Of a stretch of DNA of 45,959 nt, positions 8,466-16,522 are shown in pieces. This stretch comes from Methanocorpusculum sp. (GTDB lineage Archaea; Halobacteriota; Methanomicrobia; Methanomicrobiales; Methanocorpusculaceae). A model generated the notes under the pieces. The model was not told the DNA's origin. It searched no databases and saw only the letters and a program-made list of their open reading frames with translations. Both the position numbers and the translations under genes were made by a program. Where the stretch lies: NCBI GenBank assembly GCA_017399555.1, contig JAFQBW010000001.1, forward strand, positions 1 through 45,959, given 5' to 3'. Numbering within the stretch: position 1 is the first letter of the stretch; each line of letters starts with the position of its first letter.

Positions 8466-10538
8466 TTAGTTGCCTCCCTCAATCTTGGTGACTTTGATTG
8501 CACATGCCTTGAACTCCGGAATCTTACAGACCGGGTCGAGTGCATTGTGGGTCAGGTTGTTTGCCGGGCATTCGATGAAGTGGAACGGCATGAACATGGT
8601 TCCCTTGCGGATGGTCGGGGTAACTCTTGCCTTGACCTGGATAGTGTCACGGCGGGTGGTTGCGTTGACGAGTTCACCGTCGACGATACCGAGTTCTTTT
8701 GCATCCTCTTCGTTGATTTCAATCCATCCGGTCGGAACCTCGTGGTCGAGGGTTTCACTGCGGCGGGTCATAGTTCCGGTGTGCCAGTGGAAGAGACAGC
8801 GTCCGGTGGTGAAGACGTACGGGTACTCCTCATCCGGAACCTCTGCCGGCTCCTGCCATTCTGCCGGGAAGAAGACACCAAGTCCGTCTGCGGTTAAGAA
8901 CTTCTCTTTGTGGAGAATCGGGGTTCCCGGGTCCTCTGCAGTCTTGCACGGCCAGTGGAGTCCGTCCGGACCTTCGAGTCTCTCGTAGTTCATACCTGCG
9001 TACTGCGGGGTAAGTGCTGCCATCTCGTCGAAGACTTCAGAGTAGGATTCCCACTTGAACTGCTCTTCGTAGCCCATGGCTGCTGCAATCTTTGCGATGA
9101 TTCTCCAGTCGTCGATTGCCTGTCCCGGTGCTTCCTGTGCCTTTCTCCAGCGCTGGACACGGCGTTCGGTGTTGGTCTGGGTTCCGTCGCGCTCTGCGTA
9201 GCAGACTGCCGGAAGGACAACATTTGCGTATTCACAGGTCTCGTTTAAGAAGATATCCTGGACAACAACGAACTCGAGGTTCTCGAATGCGTGCTTGACG
9301 TGGTTTAAGTCCGGATCGGAGAGAAGCGGGTTTTCTCCCATGATGTACATACACTTGAGTTCTCCCGGGTTGTCGCAGAGAACGTTCATCATGACAGTGA
9401 CTTCGTATCCGTTCTGCATCGGTGCAATTCCGTCCGGGAATGCCCATGCTTCTTCGAACTTCTTGTGTGCTGCTTCGTCGGTAACCTTCTGGTATCCGGA
9501 GAAGTTGACCGGGAGTGCTCCCATATCACATGCACCCTGAACATTGTTCTGACCACGGAGCGGGTTAACACCGCATCCCGGCTTTCCAAGGTTTCCGGTA
9601 AGCATCTGGAGGTTTGCACATGCGTGAACGTTGTCGACACCAACAGTGTGCTGGGTGATACCCATGGAGTAGATTAATGCACATCCGCCGGAGTTTGCAA
9701 TCCAGTCTGCTGCAGTGTGGATGTCTTCTGCTTTCAGGCCGGTAATCTTTGCAACGTTCTCGAGAGAGTACTTGTCCTGCATGACAAGTTCCTTGAGTTC
9801 TTCGTATCCCTTGGTACGCTTCTCAACGAACTCCTTGTCTTCCCATCCGTTTAAGATGATGTCGTGCATTAAACCGTTTAAGAGTGCGACATCAGTTCCG
9901 GAGTTGAACTGGAGGAAGAGATCTGCCGGACTGCCGGTGATTGTTCTGCGCGGGTCTGCGTAGATGTACTTTGCACCGTTCTTCTTTGCCATGACTTCGC
10001 GGCGTCCGATTAACGGGTGCTGCTCAAAGGTGTTGGATCCAATGATGAAGACACACTTTGCTTCGGCAATGTCTGGAATGCTGTTGGTCATTGCACCGGA
10101 TCCAAAGGAACCTGCAAGACCTGCAACAGTGGAAGAGTGACAGAGACGTGCACAGTGGTCAATGTGGTTGGTCTTGAAAACACCACGTGCGAACTTCATC
10201 ATTGCATAGTTGTCTTCGTTGGAGACACGTGCAGAAGAGAGACAGCAGCGCTCGGACGGCTGGTACTTCTTGAAGTTCTCTGCGATGTAGGCAATTGCCT
10301 CATCCCAGGATGCCTCGACAAGTACTCCGTCTTTTCTGATGAGCGGAGTGGTTAAACGGTCCGGAGAGTTAACGAACTCGTGGGCGTAGTTGCCCTTCGG
10401 ACAAAGTTTACCTTCGTTGACTGGGGAGCGGGTGTATGGAGCAGTGTCCACGACTTTTCCGTCCTTGACAACAAGGTTAAAGGAACAACCTGAACCGCAG
10501 TACGGGCAGGTGCTCTGAACATACTTTAAATCAGCCAT
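8466..10538 (-). CDS. fdhA: Formate dehydrogenase catalytic subunit alpha (Cys form)
   Basis: 690 aa from the ATG at 10538, chosen because GAGG lies 9-12 bases upstream and the protein then begins MADLKYVQSTCPYCG as in relatives; an upstream ATG at 10592 would add 18 unrelated residues. FdhA is a Mo/W-bis-MGD enzyme that oxidises formate to CO2. The N-terminal [4Fe-4S] cysteines are CPYCGSGC (11-18) and Cys46 of KLCPKGN. The metal ligand is Cys133 in ARLCHSS, where other formate dehydrogenases have selenocysteine. The MGD-binding blocks GSNTFEQHP, GENPLLSDPD and LTHNALDP are present. Probably controlled by the TATA box and CAACTGGT-type sites upstream. Confidence 0.96.
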   Translation of the reverse strand: MADLKYVQSTCPYCGSGCSFNLVVKDGKVVDTAPYTRSPVNEGKLCPKGNYAHEFVNSPDRLTTPLIRKDGVLVEASWDEAIAYIAENFKKYQPSERCCLSSARVSNEDNYAMMKFARGVFKTNHIDHCARLCHSSTVAGLAGSFGSGAMTNSIPDIAEAKCVFIIGSNTFEQHPLIGRREVMAKKNGAKYIYADPRRTITGSPADLFLQFNSGTDVALLNGLMHDIILNGWEDKEFVEKRTKGYEELKELVMQDKYSLENVAKITGLKAEDIHTAADWIANSGGCALIYSMGITQHTVGVDNVHACANLQMLTGNLGKPGCGVNPLRGQNNVQGACDMGALPVNFSGYQKVTDEAAHKKFEEAWAFPDGIAPMQNGYEVTVMMNVLCDNPGELKCMYIMGENPLLSDPDLNHVKHAFENLEFVVVQDIFLNETCEYANVVLPAVCYAERDGTQTNTERRVQRWRKAQEAPGQAIDDWRIIAKIAAAMGYEEQFKWESYSEVFDEMAALTPQYAGMNYERLEGPDGLHWPCKTAEDPGTPILHKEKFLTADGLGVFFPAEWQEPAEVPDEEYPYVFTTGRCLFHWHTGTMTRRSETLDHEVPTGWIEINEEDAKELGIVDGELVNATTRRDTIQVKARVTPTIRKGTMFMPFHFIECPANNLTHNALDPVCKIPEFKACAIKVTKIEGGN

Positions 10539-10577
10539 GTTAAGTAAACCTCGTATACATTTAGGTTTGAATTGGGC

Positions 10578-10585
10578 TATATTAA
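10578..10585 (-). promoter_or_regulatory. Likely TATA box of fdhAB
   Basis: The minus strand reads TTAATATA here, about 40-47 bases before the fdhA start. That would put the transcript start near 10556 and give a short leader with the GAGG site. A second AT-rich candidate (TTTTATTTAAC) lies near 10598-10609. Confidence 0.45.
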
Positions 10586-10616
10586 CCTTCACTCAAGTTA
10601 AATAAAACATTAGATA

Positions 10617-10663
10617 ATCAACTGGTGTAAATTAACATCATTGCAAAAATCAGTTGGTATCAC
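10617..10663. promoter_or_regulatory. Candidate Mo/W-regulon operator pair upstream of fdhAB
   Basis: Two similar elements, AATCAACTGGTGTAAATTAA and AATCAGTTGGTATCAC, lie in the fdhA upstream region. They match the CAAYTGGT core found in front of the tup, moa/moe and fwd genes of this window. Confidence 0.5.
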
Positions 10664-10776
10664 AATAAATAATTGTCATATTGGGTATGTTAATCATATG
10701 TGCCTACAGGTATTTTTTCTGCACTTTTCAGAGAATGTCCATATCGCGCATTTTTTGATTAAAAACAGTGGGTATT

Positions 10777-10959
10777 TTATTCAAAACACCCGAACTGGCA
10801 TTTTTTGAATTTGATACCGGTCTTGTCACAGAACTCACGGAACGCCACCATATCAAACTGGTAGATTCTGCAAAGAGCTGTGGCCTCTGCACAGGTTATT
10901 GCTCCTCTGATTTCTGACGCATCGAGGGCTTTTTGAAACATCTCTTCTGATTTTTCCAT
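10777..10959 (-). CDS. Small HTH-like protein with C-terminal CQFGCF motif
   Basis: 60 aa from the ATG at 10959; a longer reading from 11076 would add 39 residues that look like AT-rich intergenic DNA and run through the operator. The protein has a helix-turn-helix-like centre (ITCAEATALCRIYQFD, then FREFCDKTGIKFK) and ends KKCQFGCFE. From memory, short HTH proteins ending in a K-x-CQ-x-G-x-F motif occur next to Mo/W genes in methanogens and anaerobes, but I cannot confirm the family. It lies upstream of fdhAB on the same strand and diverges from the metal storage genes, so a Mo/W-responsive or redox-sensing regulator is plausible (inference). Confidence 0.65.
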   Translation of the reverse strand: MEKSEEMFQKALDASEIRGAITCAEATALCRIYQFDMVAFREFCDKTGIKFKKCQFGCFE

Positions 10960-11021
10960 GAGTATCGTATTAACCTCTGATGATATTAATTTGGGGGTGG
11001 GGGTTTTATTTTGATAATCAA

Positions 11022-11053
11022 TTATATTAACTCTGAAAACCAATTGGTATATT
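11022..11053. promoter_or_regulatory. TATA box and CCAATTGG operator between divergent genes
   Basis: A TTATATTAA box (about 11022-11030) is followed by AAACCAATTGGTATATTG. The palindrome CCAATTGG sits close to the expected transcription start of the gene at 11082, where a bound protein would block initiation. A further half-site, GATAATCAATT, lies around 11012-11024. Confidence 0.5.
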
Positions 11054-11081
11054 GTATTCTCATTTAGGGGTTTCAAAATTT

Positions 11082-11303
11082 ATGAAAACGAAAATCTACA
11101 TCCGTGAAAGAAATAAGCACAGCCCGGAACAGCAGGAACCGCGCTTCCGCATCGTTGCTATTACCGGTCCGCGCTCCGAAATTAAATTCGATGCCAGTCA
11201 CTTCCGCAAAAACGAACTGGAAGCAATTGTAGCTGATGTTGGTGCGGAAATTGTTCTTTTAGAACCCATGGACGAATGCGAACACGGCCATCAGCGTCAC
11301 TGA
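11082..11303 (+). CDS. Small conserved protein of unknown function
   Basis: 73 aa from the ATG at 11082, which has AGGGG 11 bases upstream; a start at 11052 would place the first residues in the operator. I do not recognise a named domain, although MKTKIYIRERNKH with a later HFRKNELEAIVADVGAEIV resembles a short methanogen protein I recall as uncharacterised. The sequence is basic at the N-terminus, looks like a compact alpha/beta fold and ends with a histidine-rich tail (ECEHGHQRH) that could bind metal. It is 33 bases before the metal storage protein gene and is likely in the same transcript. Confidence 0.75.
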   Translation: MKTKIYIRERNKHSPEQQEPRFRIVAITGPRSEIKFDASHFRKNELEAIVADVGAEIVLLEPMDECEHGHQRH

Positions 11304-11336
11304 AGGTATTATATTCTCCAAACCCCCTTATTTTTT

Positions 11337-12155
11337 ATGAAAATTACGCAGCATAAACGAAAGAGTATTCATTCCGGTCTTAAAGGAGAGACTCTCTCCC
11401 GGAGCGGGCTGCTCGCCGGACAGGATGCTATTGTCCCCAAACGTATTGCGCCTGACTTAAATATCATAAAAATCGGCGGCCACGGTGTCATCGATTACGG
11501 TGCAGCAGCCGTTCTGCCGCTGGTGGATGAAATCCGCGCCCTTGTCCCGCACCACCAGATGATGCTCATGACCGGCGGGGGGGTGCGTACCCGCCATATC
11601 TTAGACATCGGTATCGAACTTGGTATGCCGACCGGAGTTCTTGCCTCGCTTTCTGCCAAGGTCAGCGAACAGAATGCAGTTATGCTCTCAGTCATGCTTG
11701 CTGACGCCGGAGCTGAATTCATCTCCAACACCTCGCTTCTGGATATCCCCTCCATGATACGGATGGGTGTTCTTCCGGTTGCTGCCGGCACACCGCCGTA
11801 TGGTCTCTATGAACTCCCGCCGGAGTCAGGCATTCTTCCGCAGTACCGTACCGATTCAGGAGCAGTTGTTGCCGCCGATGTCCTTGGCGCCAAGTCCTGT
11901 ATCTTAGTCAAAAACTGTGACGGTCTCTTTGATAAAAACCCGGCACTGTATGACGATGCAGAACTCATTGCCGACATCACTGCTGCTGAACTCATCGATG
12001 CCCGGATGGATGATATGGTCTTAGAGTTCAAAGCAGTTGAGATTCTTTCCCATGCGCGTAACCTCAAGGAAATCAAAATCGTCAACGGCCATGTTCCGGG
12101 TGAACTCACCCGCGTACTGAATGGCGGCCGTCCGCATACTATTATCCGCAGATAA
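11337..12155 (+). CDS. MosA/MosB-like molybdenum/tungsten storage protein
   Basis: 272 aa of the amino-acid-kinase fold (UMP kinase-like). It matches, as I remember it, the Azotobacter molybdenum storage protein MosB along its whole length: IKIGGHGVIDYGAAAVLP then LVDEI, GVLASLSAKVSEQNAVML, a PPYGLYELPPESG then ILPQYRTDSGA block, VKNCDGLFDKNP, and the end VNGHVPGELTRVLNG. MoSto stores up to about a hundred Mo or W atoms as polyoxometalate clusters using ATP. The neighbours (Tfx, tungstate transporter, Fwd) support a metal role rather than pyrimidine synthesis. Only one gene is present, so a homo-oligomer would be expected instead of the bacterial MosA-MosB pair. The alternative is a plain UMP kinase. 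Confidence 0.8.
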   Translation: MKITQHKRKSIHSGLKGETLSRSGLLAGQDAIVPKRIAPDLNIIKIGGHGVIDYGAAAVLPLVDEIRALVPHHQMMLMTGGGVRTRHILDIGIELGMPTGVLASLSAKVSEQNAVMLSVMLADAGAEFISNTSLLDIPSMIRMGVLPVAAGTPPYGLYELPPESGILPQYRTDSGAVVAADVLGAKSCILVKNCDGLFDKNPALYDDAELIADITAAELIDARMDDMVLEFKAVEILSHARNLKEIKIVNGHVPGELTRVLNGGRPHTIIRR

Positions 12156-12169
12156 TCTGCCCTCCTTCA

Positions 12170-12180
12170 ATTTTTTATAC
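12170..12180 (+). promoter_or_regulatory. TATA box of tfx; transcript probably leaderless
   Basis: TTTTTTATAC ends about 24 bases before the GTG start of tfx, and no ribosome binding site stands between, so transcription would begin at or next to the start codon. The T-run may also end the upstream transcript. Confidence 0.45.
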
Positions 12181-12202
12181 TTCCGCTTCCAAACGATAAA
12201 CT

Positions 12203-12610
12203 GTGCCCGCGCCTTCACTTCTAACAGACCGTCAGAAAATTGTTCTTCAGTACCGGCGGGAAGGCAAGACTCAGCAGGAAATCGCTGATATTCTGCAGAC
12301 CAGCCGTTCCAATGTCAGTACAATTGAAAAGGCCGCTCATGAAAATATCAGAATGGCAAAGGAAGCCTTGGCTTTCATGTACTCGCTCGATGCAACGCTT
12401 CTCTGCACTCTTGATGCAGGAGGAGACTTAAACCACGAGGCATTTCTGATTTACAAAGCAGCCAAGCAGTTCGAAATTAAGGTTCAGTACACTGCAGGTG
12501 CTCTTATCAACCGCATCATATCGTCAGTTCCCGAAAAACTGCATGGAACAATTATCCGGGAAGACATCAATGTCTACCTGAACGAGAACGGTATTCTCTA
12601 CGTTTGTTGA
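12203..12610 (+). CDS. tfx: Tfx family DNA-binding protein
   Basis: 135 aa with a GTG start. The N-terminal HTH reads LTDRQKIVLQYRREGKTQQE then IADILQTSRSNVSTIEKAAHEN, followed by a C-terminal domain with LYKAAKQF-like and INRIISSVPEKLHG blocks typical of Tfx. In Methanothermobacter, Tfx binds specifically to DNA at the fmdECB (molybdenum formylmethanofuran dehydrogenase) operon and is thought to activate it with molybdate. Here the gene sits between a Mo/W storage protein and the tungstate transporter, with a second fwd operon 5 kb on. The same role is therefore likely, but the target is inferred. Confidence 0.9.
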   Translation: MPAPSLLTDRQKIVLQYRREGKTQQEIADILQTSRSNVSTIEKAAHENIRMAKEALAFMYSLDATLLCTLDAGGDLNHEAFLIYKAAKQFEIKVQYTAGALINRIISSVPEKLHGTIIREDINVYLNENGILYVC

Positions 12611-12749
12611 ATACATCCGCTCCCACTCCCTGGGGACGTAATTATCTCTATTTCTGCATCTTTTCTGTGTATTTTATGCGTCTATGCGCTCCATAATCTT
12701 TACTGTTAAGCAAAGATAGGTTTGCCGTCACAAAGGTATCTGAATATAC

Positions 12750-12815
12750 ATATCAATTGGTTTTTGATATATGATTGAATTTTGTTTTATTTCATGAAAA
12801 TATATCAATTGATAT
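12750..12815. promoter_or_regulatory. Two palindromic operators upstream of tupABC
   Basis: 12750-12770 holds an inverted repeat ATATCAA / TTGATAT around TTGGTTT, and 12802-12815 is the perfect 14-base palindrome ATATCAATTGATAT. They lie 110-180 bases before tupA in a 317-base gap that holds no gene. They are the clearest copies of the motif shared by the Mo/W genes here. Confidence 0.65.
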
Positions 12816-12927
12816 TTCAAATGTATTTCTGCAGGTTATCAACAAGTATGTATGTTGGTTTTATTTAACCTGTGCAAAAAATTCAGCATATGTCTTTTTA
12901 ACTCCCTAAATCATACACTAATCCCGT

Positions 12928-13866
12928 ATGAAGAAAGTAACTGTCGCACTCAGCGTCCTTGTTGTTCTCTTCGCAGTTGTTTTTACTGCAGGATGTATCA
13001 CCGATGACTCTGAGCCAACCGAACTTCTGGTTGCAACGACCACTTCCCTTTTCGACACGGGATTACTCGATGCAATGCAGGATTATTATTTTGAAGAGTA
13101 CAACGTAAACTTACTGTTCACCCCGCAGGGAACTGGTAAGGCAATTGCATCCGCAAAGAACGGCGATGCAGATGTCCTCCTTGTCCACTCTCCGTCTCAG
13201 GAAGCAGCATTCATTGAGGAAGGATACGGTGTCAACCACAGAGGTATTGCCTACAACTACTTCGTCCTTGTCGGTCCGGCAGCAGACCCGGCAGGCGTTA
13301 AGGGCATGAAGCCGGAGGAAGGTTTCACTAAGATTAGAGAGCTTGGAACCGCAGGTACTGACGGTGTCCTCTTTGTTTCCCGCGGTGACGCATCCGGAAC
13401 CCACACTGCAGAGCAGAAGATCTGGAAGTCCGCAGGCTTCGACTACGCAACTGAAGTTCAGGGAACCGGCGACTGGTACAAGGAGACCGGTGCAGGTATG
13501 GGCGACAGTTTAACCACTGCAGGTGAGCTTGGCGGATACATCTTCTCCGACGAAGCAACCTTCTTAAAGTACAAGTCCAACAACCCGGACAGCCCGCTTG
13601 AAGTTGTCATTGCAGAGGGTGACTCTCTCTTAAACCGCTACACGGTTATGAGCATCTCCCCGGCAAAGTTCCCGGAGACCAACATTGAAGACGCAACCGA
13701 CTTCACCAACTGGCTTATCTCCGAGGAAGGTCAGGAATTCATTGGTGCATACGGAACCGAGGAGTACGGCAAGCCGCTCTTCACTCCGATGAACACCATT
13801 GCTGACTCCACTAAGGCACCGTTCAACATCGACAGCACCACCCCGGTCGCTGTCCCGACTGCATAA
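12928..13866 (+). CDS. tupA: Tungstate ABC transporter, substrate-binding lipoprotein
   Basis: 312 aa. Signal peptide with hydrophobic core (residues 5-20) and lipobox FTAGC, so it is anchored outside the membrane by Cys22. Strong TupA signs: ATTTSLFDTGLLDAM, PQGTGKAIASAKNGDADVL then LVHSPSQE, FVSRGDASGTHTAEQKIW and the end GKPLFTPMN. TupA binds tungstate (or molybdate) with very high affinity and feeds TupBC. Between tupA and tupB (13880-13897) lies CATTTTTTCCTTTTC, a weak terminator that could give more TupA than TupBC. Preceded by two operator palindromes. Confidence 0.93.
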   Translation: MKKVTVALSVLVVLFAVVFTAGCITDDSEPTELLVATTTSLFDTGLLDAMQDYYFEEYNVNLLFTPQGTGKAIASAKNGDADVLLVHSPSQEAAFIEEGYGVNHRGIAYNYFVLVGPAADPAGVKGMKPEEGFTKIRELGTAGTDGVLFVSRGDASGTHTAEQKIWKSAGFDYATEVQGTGDWYKETGAGMGDSLTTAGELGGYIFSDEATFLKYKSNNPDSPLEVVIAEGDSLLNRYTVMSISPAKFPETNIEDATDFTNWLISEEGQEFIGAYGTEEYGKPLFTPMNTIADSTKAPFNIDSTTPVAVPTA

Positions 13867-13918
13867 AACTGCAGTCCCAAACATTTTTTCCTTTTCAACG
13901 CGAGTAACATAGAGAACC

Positions 13919-14626
13919 ATGGGAGAAATCATTGACGGATTTATCGGCGCGATTCAGCTGATTGTAACACTGGACCCGGAGGTCATGGATATTGCTCTTC
14001 GAAGTATTCAGGTTTCAACAGCTGCAACCCTGATTGCAGCACTGATTGCAATCCCCTTGGGAGCGCTCATCTACTTCTATGATTTCCCGGGAAAACGCGG
14101 TGTAATCAACCTTGTTCAGACCTTATACGCTCTGCCGACCGTAATTGTGGGTCTTGTGGTGTATCTGCTGATTTCTCACTCCGGTCCCCTCGGATTTCTG
14201 GATCTGCTCTACACCACCAAGGCGATGACCATCGCGCAGGTAATTCTGGTTTCTCCCTTAATTATCGGATTTACCATTTCCGCCTTAACCGGACTTGACC
14301 GCGACATGAAAAATACGGTATTGGGCTTAAACGCTCCGGCGTACCGTGCAATGCTGACATTGGTTCGCGAAGCAAAGTTCGCGATTCTCTCTGCTGTTGT
14401 TCTTGCCTTCGGCAGAGCAATCGCTGAGGTTGGCGCTGTCATGATGGTCGGCGGAAATATCCGGCACTTCACACGGACGCTGACAACTGCCATCAGCTTA
14501 AACACGTCAATGGGTGAGTTCTCGGTGTCCATCGCACTTGGAATCATCCTTCTTGGAATCGCATTAATCGTCAATCTGGGTGTCAACGTCCTGCAGTATC
14601 GCGGAATGAGGGTAAAAGATGACTAA
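13919..14626 (+). CDS. tupB: Tungstate ABC transporter permease
   Basis: 235 aa, polytopic membrane protein with about five to six hydrophobic segments (for example residues 33-50, 62-85, 98-120, 155-175, 205-225). The EAA loop region reads LNAPAYRAMLTLVREAKFAI then LSAVVLAFGRAIAEVGAVMM, and NIRHFTRTLTTAI is typical of TupB/ModB-like permeases. It forms the channel for tungstate between TupA and TupC. It begins 52 bases after tupA and its end overlaps tupC by 8 bases, showing translational coupling. Confidence 0.92.
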   Translation: MGEIIDGFIGAIQLIVTLDPEVMDIALRSIQVSTAATLIAALIAIPLGALIYFYDFPGKRGVINLVQTLYALPTVIVGLVVYLLISHSGPLGFLDLLYTTKAMTIAQVILVSPLIIGFTISALTGLDRDMKNTVLGLNAPAYRAMLTLVREAKFAILSAVVLAFGRAIAEVGAVMMVGGNIRHFTRTLTTAISLNTSMGEFSVSIALGIILLGIALIVNLGVNVLQYRGMRVKDD

Positions 14627-15656
14627 CACTGTTCTTGAAACGGAAAATCTCACAAAGGCATACGGAAACAAAGAGGTCCTGCATCCAACCTCGTTTTCCG
14701 TTGTCAAAGGAGAGATTCTGGCTGTCATCGGACCGTCTGGTGCCGGCAAAAGTACTCTGCTTCGCCTGCTTGACGGCCTCGAATCACCTACTGCAGGAAC
14801 CATTCGTATCTTCGGAGAACCGTTTGTTCGCGCTTCCCGCAAAAAGATTCGCAGCCGCATGGGAATTCTCTTCCAGAAAACCGTTCTCTTTGACCGGTCG
14901 GTTGTAGACAATATCGCACTTGGACTGTCCTACCGCAGAATTCCTCGTGCAGAGCAGAAACGCCGTGCACAGGAAACTCTCGCCAAACTTGGCATGAGCG
15001 AGTATGCGACTCGCAGCGCCCGCACGTTATCCGGTGGAGAAGGTCAGCGGGTATCCTTTGCCCGTATTCTGGTTACCCGGCCGGAGCTTCTCTTCCTGGA
15101 TGAGCCTACCGCAAACTTAGATCCGCTCGCTGCAAAAGATGTGGAAGAGATGATTCTTCAGGAAAATGCCGAAAACGGCACCACCATCATCATCAACACG
15201 CATGATCAGATACAGGCACAGCGTCTGGCAGACCGTGTTGCTGTCATCCTCGACGGCAGTATCGTACAGATAGGAACTCCGGATGAAATCTGGTATCATC
15301 CGGCGACTGCTTCTGTTGCGCGCTTTGTCGGATTCCAGAATATCTTTATCGGAAGTGCTAACGACGGCAGTGTATCCTTTGGCGGCATCGTACTCCCTGC
15401 GCCCGCTGACAGGAAGGGCTTAGTCTCCGTTATGATTCGTGCTGAAGATATCATTCTCACGAAAAACACATCAGGTATTCCCGGAATCATCCGTTCTCTC
15501 TCCCGACGCGGTGCTTTTGTTGAAATGTATGTTGACTGCGGTCAGGAATTCTTCCTTCGAATCCCCTTCAAAGAACATGATTCGTCTCTATCTGTCGGAG
15601 ACTCAGTCTCGCTTTCCTGGGATGAACAGGCAGTCGTTATTGGAGGCAACGAGTAA
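14619..15656 (+). CDS. tupC: Tungstate ABC transporter ATP-binding protein
   Basis: 345 aa. ABC ATPase with Walker A GPSGAGKSTLLRLL near residue 35, signature LSGGEGQRVSFARIL near 137, Walker B ELLFLDEPTANLD near 155 and switch histidine INTHDQ near 190. Residues after about 245 form a TOBE-like domain (VSFGGIVLPAPADRKGLVS, then MIRAEDIIL) like that of oxyanion transporters, which in ModC senses the oxyanion. It hydrolyses ATP on the cytoplasmic face to import tungstate. Overlaps tupB by 8 bases. Confidence 0.92.
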   Translation: MTNTVLETENLTKAYGNKEVLHPTSFSVVKGEILAVIGPSGAGKSTLLRLLDGLESPTAGTIRIFGEPFVRASRKKIRSRMGILFQKTVLFDRSVVDNIALGLSYRRIPRAEQKRRAQETLAKLGMSEYATRSARTLSGGEGQRVSFARILVTRPELLFLDEPTANLDPLAAKDVEEMILQENAENGTTIIINTHDQIQAQRLADRVAVILDGSIVQIGTPDEIWYHPATASVARFVGFQNIFIGSANDGSVSFGGIVLPAPADRKGLVSVMIRAEDIILTKNTSGIPGIIRSLSRRGAFVEMYVDCGQEFFLRIPFKEHDSSLSVGDSVSLSWDEQAVVIGGNE

Positions 15657-15696
15657 CAACCCTCATTACATTTGAAAACAAATCTGTTCTCATAGA

Positions 15697-16041
15697 ATGG
15701 ATGCCGTCTTATCTGAGGAAAATATTTTTGCGTGTGCCAGAACGCTGATTCTGGAAGACGGAGAATTGTCCCTGCAAGTCTCTGCCGCCGGTATCAAAGT
15801 TCGTTTCCCAACCACACGCCGGATAGCGGAGCATATGGATGTCCCGCACTACTATGTTCTCCCTTATTTTGCTGGTCTTGAAACTCAGGGATTTTTAACC
15901 CGGACTGAACGTGTCGGAATCTTTACCACTCCTGCCGGGACCCGCCGGCTCTTCTCCGGAATGTCTGAAGATGAACTTGCCCGTGTCAAATCCGTCTGCG
16001 GCAACGATCTCTTCCGCCTCATTCTTGCGGCTGGAAAATAA
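15697..16041 (+). CDS. Winged-helix-like protein of unknown function
   Basis: 114 aa from the ATG at 15697, 40 bases after tupC. I do not recognise the family. Residues about 40-80 (TTRRIAEHMDVPHYYVLPYF then AGLETQGFLTRTERVG) have the pattern of a winged helix: a recognition-helix-like stretch, then GFL plus a basic beta wing and TPAGTRRLF, as in phage- or ArsR/MarR-like regulators. The N-terminus (ENIFACARTLILEDGELSLQ) is helical. Lying between tupC and mobB, it could be a Mo/W-dependent regulator acting on the CAATTG operators, or a partner of MobB. Both are inference. Confidence 0.75.
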   Translation: MDAVLSEENIFACARTLILEDGELSLQVSAAGIKVRFPTTRRIAEHMDVPHYYVLPYFAGLETQGFLTRTERVGIFTTPAGTRRLFSGMSEDELARVKSVCGNDLFRLILAAGK

Positions 16042-16060
16042 TCCCTTTTCCTGCCCAAAA

Positions 16061-16069
16061 TACTTATAT
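16061..16069 (+). promoter_or_regulatory. Likely TATA box of mobB
   Basis: ACTTATATT ends about 27 bases before the ATG at 16097, so a transcript from here would be nearly leaderless. This favours the start at 16097 over the ATG at 16082. Confidence 0.4.
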
Positions 16070-16096
16070 TCCAAGTTCCATATGTTACTGGAACTT

Positions 16097-16522
16097 ATGC
16101 GGCTCATCAACATTGTAGGTCATTCAAACTCCGGAAAAACAACGCTGATAGTCCGCCTTATCCCCATGCTCAGAGAGTTCGGAAGGGTTGCCTCTCTAAA
16201 GCAGCTCGGCTGTCACTCCTTCAATCTCCCGCAGGGAAAAGATACCACCAGACACTTTGAAGCAGGAGCAGAATGCGCGGCTGGTATCGACTCGGAAAAA
16301 TGCGTGGTCTCACTACAGGGAAGCAATCTCTTTAGTATCCTGGACTACTACCACTGGCTGGGAATTGATTATGTCGTCATTGAGGGATTCAAAGAATACC
16401 ACTTCCCCTGTGCGGTAATTGGTGATTTCAAAACCCAGTACGAAGTCCTAAACAACCCTTCGGCAAAAGATATCTGCTACAATCTTGATAGATTTGCCGA
16501 GTACGAACCGCACCACAAATAA
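16097..16522 (+). CDS. mobB: Molybdopterin-guanine dinucleotide biosynthesis protein MobB
   Basis: 141 aa. P-loop GTPase: it starts MRLINIVGHSNSGKTTL with the Walker A motif at residues 8-15, followed by KQLGCHSFNLPQGKDTTRHF, the form of the MobB HDxxLDxxGKDSxRxxxAGA block, and VVIEGFKEYHFP, the switch region. MobB binds GTP and helps MobA add GMP to molybdopterin to form MGD, the cofactor of FdhA and FwdB. The start at 16097 is preferred over 16082 because the motif then begins as in relatives and fits the TATA box. A T-rich terminator follows. Confidence 0.9.
   Translation: MRLINIVGHSNSGKTTLIVRLIPMLREFGRVASLKQLGCHSFNLPQGKDTTRHFEAGAECAAGIDSEKCVVSLQGSNLFSILDYYHWLGIDYVVIEGFKEYHFPCAVIGDFKTQYEVLNNPSAKDICYNLDRFAEYEPHHK

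Noticed and set aside
11337..12155. Plain UMP kinase annotation
   Set aside because: The fold is shared, but the conserved blocks follow MosB rather than PyrH and the neighbours are Mo/W genes; kept only as an alternative.
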